A stretch of DNA of 10,300 nucleotides, taken from assembly GCA_026770595.1 (NCBI GenBank), contig MU634766.1, positions 1 to 10,300 on the forward strand. The letters run 5' to 3'. A model generated the notes under the pieces. The model worked only from the letters and a program-made list of their open reading frames with translations. It ran no database searches and had not been told where the DNA came from. The position numbers were made by a program, and so were the translations under genes. This DNA is from Ochromonadaceae sp. CCMP2298. Taxonomy: Eukaryota > Sar > Synurophyceae > Ochromonadales > Ochromonadaceae. Positions 8,901 through 10,300 of the stretch are shown here, piece by piece; positions within the stretch are counted from its first letter, which is position 1, and every line of letters starts with the position of its first letter.

Positions 8901-9480
8901 CCTCCCCCCCCTCCAGTGCCTGCGCCTCCCCGCTCAAGGCCGTGTCCAGCAGCACACTGTGAAGTAGCCTCGGTAGAGAGAATTGGAACTGGAAGGCAAT
9001 GGCCGAGGGAGACGGAGGGGGGGACGAGGTGGACAGAGACGTGGCGCCAGTGGGGACGGGCAGGCTGGAGGGGGCGCGGGCGGGGGGGTACACGAGAGCA
9101 CCGCGCAGACTCAGCGGCGACACTGTGAACGCATCCGCCTTCTGCCGCTGGCTCCCCCCATGCTGCGTCTGTTTGCGCGGGTGCTGGTGGTAGTTGTACT
9201 GCAAGCAGTCCAGAAGGACGCGCACCTCCTCCTCGATGCCCCGCCCCTGTGTCACCTTGACCGATGCGCCTGCGCCGGAGCCCACACCCGAGCTATACGC
9301 TGAGCTCTGAATCTGCACCGTGGGCGTGGGCTTGACGCGAATAACCTCATTCAGGCGCTGCTTGGGACTGTCTGGGTCTCGGGGCCGGGCGTCGGGGGAC
9401 AGTGACCCGTCGGAGTGGCTGCGCGGCACGATCTGGCGGCGCACGCCTGCGGGACCGCACAGGGCGAAGAATATGTTCAT
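2932..9480 (-). CDS. Giant multidomain Ser/Thr protein kinase with Tudor/Agenet-like module
   Basis: This is a single 2182-residue frame. ATG at 9480 is supported by an in-frame TAA at 9496-9498 just upstream; the stop is at 2932-2934. Residues 1-700 are unrecognised, Ala/Leu-rich and probably helical. Residues about 701-770 (YAVGDRVDGQC, RWYPACV, YDLQFSDGEVR) resemble a Tudor/Agenet-type fold. Residues about 870-893 are acidic and the surroundings are Ser-rich and probably disordered. The kinase spans about 1281-1750: glycine loop GEGGFGSV 1285-1292, Lys1367 in FAVKRL, Glu1386, catalytic loop H-F-D1493-V-K-A-A-N1498, DFG 1533-1535, SPE 1569-1571, DVWAAG 1641-1646. All ATP- and metal-binding residues are present, so it should be active. 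Lys1495 two residues after the catalytic Asp fits Ser/Thr specificity. Phe replaces the HRD arginine (non-RD type). The HFDVK loop recalls some Raf-like/TKL kinases; family placement is tentative. Two insertions of roughly 60 residues interrupt the fold. Residues about 1862-2182 form an unrecognised C-terminal region. In-frame introns cannot be excluded. Confidence 0.85.
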   Translation of the reverse strand: MNIFFALCGPAGVRRQIVPRSHSDGSLSPDARPRDPDSPKQRLNEVIRVKPTPTVQIQSSAYSSGVGSGAGASVKVTQGRGIEEEVRVLLDCLQYNYHQHPRKQTQHGGSQRQKADAFTVSPLSLRGALVYPPARAPSSLPVPTGATSLSTSSPPPSPSAIAFQFQFSLPRLLHSVLLDTALSGEAQALEGGEGGQAEQGQGQSNFLNPALTLAAAAQTCRSLQHLLGSFLSGGTNSDSNGGGLCSTEEAVIVTDVFLYALVGCLHLQLDDISCDWPTRAQELEQLCAEVLRLFQSLLAVLAAAPQAKSVAAAAAAARVVCRFSLCIRAAGALLLGASTSGDASASVAASASSLCDLLQVTAQACHLLPTAGSPFPPVAQFPWGLYAARLLYWQACCQTLQLLKTLGENVGFGGYSDLVGVRGRVLLSLQSCAPSIDEFQAELYRMQSPSYSDALTGANSGKKASSAGVSSFHMKFLLSGIDYLLLAVRTTCSVSNGISSGISSGISSGISRGTVYGGWGVGSPLSVGAALRSGRSQQHQQWAAVLAEVLLSALASARIRSAPATGNAGVPGQSQGEQGQGPYFPGRKGCGVLRMAPVLAQRLLVLTRRGDCDEGASEQDSSDWLFLYLAHSLADFSERLRQSQRAQASRNARLRRQAQGQAQAQGRGPTGASYRSMDSASLDSQGNFPFVSASPSPPPMYAVGDRVDGQCLLQNGSLRWYPACVTARTDAGVAAGAAVGGSDACPTYDLQFSDGEVRLGMAAADVRMTKARRRTDSVSTAASNGSGPLAGLFTASIPTIPKAGAGAGAGRLVLPSTEPLPLISIPMPVKAQASPQLQITDLSRHSSVGSVHQSQSQRSQQQLDELSLSLSVHSASEEGEEEEGDDSDEEDRVFEIPSVFEGGHRTMPTLPACGAGTGIDLGSGSSWTPALVPRIKFDDLQMAAALPHSASGVSLSGALLTDSSFRVSSHGGGGGGYTQRTAQGDVTSRSGRMGALSQMTSQRSFAEDDHPYSRSRNQSQSHIPNFERALLEREGQGGETTGNTRAHSWREEGSHSHTAPPGPSRAPEDAAIAREMPLLLHTYTLVCALLLQRAVAPPGVLDRAACSCSPESPYPSHDVPSPLSLGSLAAMGAGAGGGAYSYPHYPYPSLGAPSAPSILPGMGTLGSINPFYCVREFLEVAAEGEGKGEDATGNGNGASAFTSASRCGGLEVGPGVADLLVQVCAQQEQGEGWGGGGALLRLCRLASSAFLSPSCLVRHMHNTDANAEAGAGGDGRGAGRASKIGEGGFGSVFCVCCPGSCGGFTQYALCLACYRATVTDTVVTAPASAKYRCTCWRSAAGLGSGSGATPAFGSAGCCAGARSFAVKRLPRERSPHDSTVYEVFNEVSALQRLGRGGYVGVCGLEGFGAQGAEYWLVLERGQVDLEQWRRALTGHPLPYRDTCPGTAEEAEESLSPSRAPPLTLRQLAACLVLYADALLILQTVHAADVAHFDVKAANFLLRDASFNGDPAQLLEALSLQERGLPSGLLFLADFGECVPFVSRGAGAGVADAVASELRLRCRGTLHIQSPEMLSLNNSAGGGRGGSEQLSLLDTPQPRPALGQGQGLGLGLGLGKGLGMEASRPQAQLLGSPPPAPGRASDVWAAGCLLAELLGGTSPLQYKTWPELFITLCVPQQQRQRERELQALSQQEQAQEPAAVVQLPPSFAACLAATPAGVPAALGAVVHAAMQLLPQERAPLPALLRRVLTLLRSPALAPALTGAVGGAEEEADPASAAVATVATAAVTTTSATTATATVASAATIATAHATAREGSTAAHLRTDSFLSKTGPHVHSEHTLPDSNPAPTAHADAGPGAGASLPLDGRVRVLLLDSDFGLLPDVLAALPPALLASLLHAPAWIGADAGAGAGERAGSFSAASSPVKQGQGQGASPVSIVEDLAETVREVDAALPGDTGVQGLGLPPLTQGQGQVGVQSALQLQGVALRQLLFPGAGAGPLLVTRLRPPRTAHAQTASAGAISRRGFRTRPPSRYSPSAVLCADVEAGGATDVLQPLGQVLAALGAGAEAGADAVAGAYGNCAALVLLDYAAFRSESGGGDGDAGRRALSCALAAGCILCGVLSPPPTPSPSAAPRRRFPAQTALAPLVQFLRSLYWLRAADPAVVRAAVAAAEQDPQFSPYSPHPQ
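4041..4200 (-). repeat. Low-complexity GTGGCGAC-like tract encoding Ala/Thr/Val linker
   Basis: The plus strand reads as many variants of GTGGCGAC and GGCGGTAGTGGC. On the minus strand it gives a long Ala/Thr/Val run (for example AVATVATAAVTTTSATTATA) just after the kinase C-lobe. It is probably a linker expanded by slippage, separating the kinase from the C-terminal region. Confidence 0.75.
4639..4680 (-). repeat. Hexanucleotide tract inside the kinase activation segment region
   Basis: Seven hexamer units occur in register: GCCCAG, three CCCCAG, ACCCTG, CCCCTG, TCCCAG. They encode alternating Gly with Leu or Gln (GQGQGLGLGLGLG) between the SPE and DVWAAG motifs of the kinase. Six-base units preserve the frame, so length changes would be tolerated. 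Related CCCCTG hexamers are scattered through the rest of this gene. Confidence 0.85.
7942..8001 (-). repeat. 12-bp minisatellite encoding ISSG repeats
   Basis: Five consecutive 12-bp units: three identical CCCACTGCTGAT copies at 7954-7989 flanked by one degenerate copy on each side. On the minus strand they encode repeated Ile-Ser-Ser-Gly (residues around 494-513 of the kinase protein). The frame is kept, and the near identity of the core copies suggests recent expansion. Confidence 0.9.
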
Positions 9481-10300
9481 CCTAATCCTGTCGAGTTAAC
9501 AGAGGATTGCCGAGACGCTGCGCGTGCTGCGCAGGAGCAAGCCCGCGCGTGTGTGAAACGTCTCCGCGCTCATGGGGAGGATAGATGTCTCTGATGTCTC
9601 TCTGATCCTGGCAACCGGTGCTCCTCGCCGACGATGCGATCAACCAGTGGGTTAAACAGCAGTCGAAGCAAAGGCTCTGGGGAGACTCTTCAGTTGTGCC
9701 AAGACTCAATCTCGTCAGAGAGAGACCCATACGAGCCGATACGAGCTGGTCCAGACGAGAAACAGTTTTTTTTTAGTAAACTGGGAAGGTCCCTAGGTCT
9801 AAAAACGAGTGAAAGTATTTTTTTTCTTGGTAAACACATGCTTTTTCGAAACTTTTCATCATAAAAACATCTTTTTTCGACAACATTTGGCAGTGAGGGA
9901 GTCTAGAATCGTTTTTGTCACGCCGTTGTAGCTCCGTAAATCAATCGTAGTAGCGGAAATGATAGCTTAGACCCTGCTCTATCGACGTATTGTGGTACCC
10001 GGAGCCACTTCGCCCTAGAAATCGGGGTAGAGCCGCTCAAAAAATCCCGATCCGAGCAGGGGGGTCAGATTTCGACCTCTATCGACTCAGGGACCCGGAA
10101 TTTCGCCTGGATACCACAACACGTCGATAGACAGCTCAAAGACCTTCAATTTGGCCTACTGGACTCCCAAAAAGACCAAAAATTGGCGTGACAAATTTGA
10201 CTTTTATTTTTTTGGTCCTTCCCGACTGGACCAGCTCGGGGTGTGACCCGAAATGAAGATCAGAGGTAAGTTGTGTTGCTTAAGGCATTACATAGCAGAG
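9481..10300. other. 5' flank of the kinase gene and AT-richer intergenic DNA
   Basis: No gene is convincingly supported in these 820 bp. The first ~250 bp are the 5' flank of the minus-strand kinase gene. Near the start codon the minus strand reads TTAACTCGACAG followed by GATTAGG and the ATG, which could be a 3' splice site of a 5'-UTR intron, but this is speculative. From about 9760 the DNA has T-runs (9766-9774 and 9818-9825) and is AT-richer than the genes. It contains the inverted repeat described separately and, at the very end, a possible first exon on the plus strand. Confidence 0.7.
9914..10195. repeat. Degenerate long inverted repeat (foldback)
   Basis: Two pairs of inverted arms share one symmetry centre at about 10054.5. 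The outer pair is 9914-9924 with 10185-10195 (11 of 11 bases). The inner pair is 9978-10000 with 10109-10131 (21 of 23 bases). The DNA between them is 53 bp on each side, so the arms are in exact register even though that part has diverged. A further perfect 13-bp pair (9742-9754 with 10226-10238) lies outside but off-centre, as expected if the left arm gained about 130 bp. A foldback or MITE-like element remnant is the simplest reading; no target-site duplication was identified. Confidence 0.7.

Noticed and set aside
9482-9730. 82-residue minus-strand frame directly upstream of the kinase gene as a separate gene or 5' exon
   Set aside because: It lies in another frame, shows no recognisable motif, and no clear donor site links it to the kinase start. 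An in-frame stop precedes the kinase ATG, so it is not an extension. It may be an upstream ORF at most.
9880-10240. tRNA or other structured small RNA gene in the inverted-repeat region
   Set aside because: I could not find a cloverleaf, box A/B motifs or another known RNA signature; the pairing is explained by the symmetric inverted arms alone.

Overview
The window looks like nuclear DNA of a photosynthetic eukaryote with a secondary, red-alga-derived plastid: an ochrophyte stramenopile or possibly a haptophyte. The main evidence is a fucoxanthin-chlorophyll a/c-type light-harvesting gene (1834-2582). It has a GT-AG spliceosomal intron and an N-terminal leader with a signal peptide followed by an AFAP-type cleavage motif, as used for import into plastids with four membranes. 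Coding DNA is GC-rich and full of in-frame low-complexity repeats, whereas the flanks are visibly richer in A+T. I see no bacterial gene organisation, CRISPR array, rRNA or tRNA.

Layout. Positions 1-84 are a perfect heptanucleotide tandem array. A minus-strand gene (139-1542) encodes a 467-residue protein with two SAP-like repeats, a ZZ-like cysteine cluster, a charged coiled-coil segment and a C-terminal run of 20 glutamates. About 290 bp separate it from the divergently transcribed plus-strand light-harvesting gene (two exons, 201 residues). That gene converges with a very large minus-strand gene (2932-9480, 2182 residues, one uninterrupted frame) that fills about two thirds of the window. 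The large protein has a mostly unrecognised N-terminal half, a Tudor/Agenet-like module near residues 701-770, a Ser/Thr protein kinase domain near 1281-1750 with two large insertions and a non-RD catalytic loop, and an unrecognised C-terminal domain. The last 820 bp (9481-10300) are its 5' flank and AT-richer intergenic DNA holding a degenerate long inverted repeat.

How the genes relate. Nothing shows a shared pathway. The light-harvesting protein acts in the thylakoid. The SAP/ZZ protein looks like a nuclear or chromatin-associated adaptor (inference from domains). The giant kinase looks like a signalling protein with a histone- or methyl-reader-like module (also inference). The most unusual content is the kinase architecture (Tudor-like module plus non-RD kinase with a cysteine-rich N-lobe insertion) and the foldback structure at 9742-10238. 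All gene models come from sequence alone; no transcript evidence was available.
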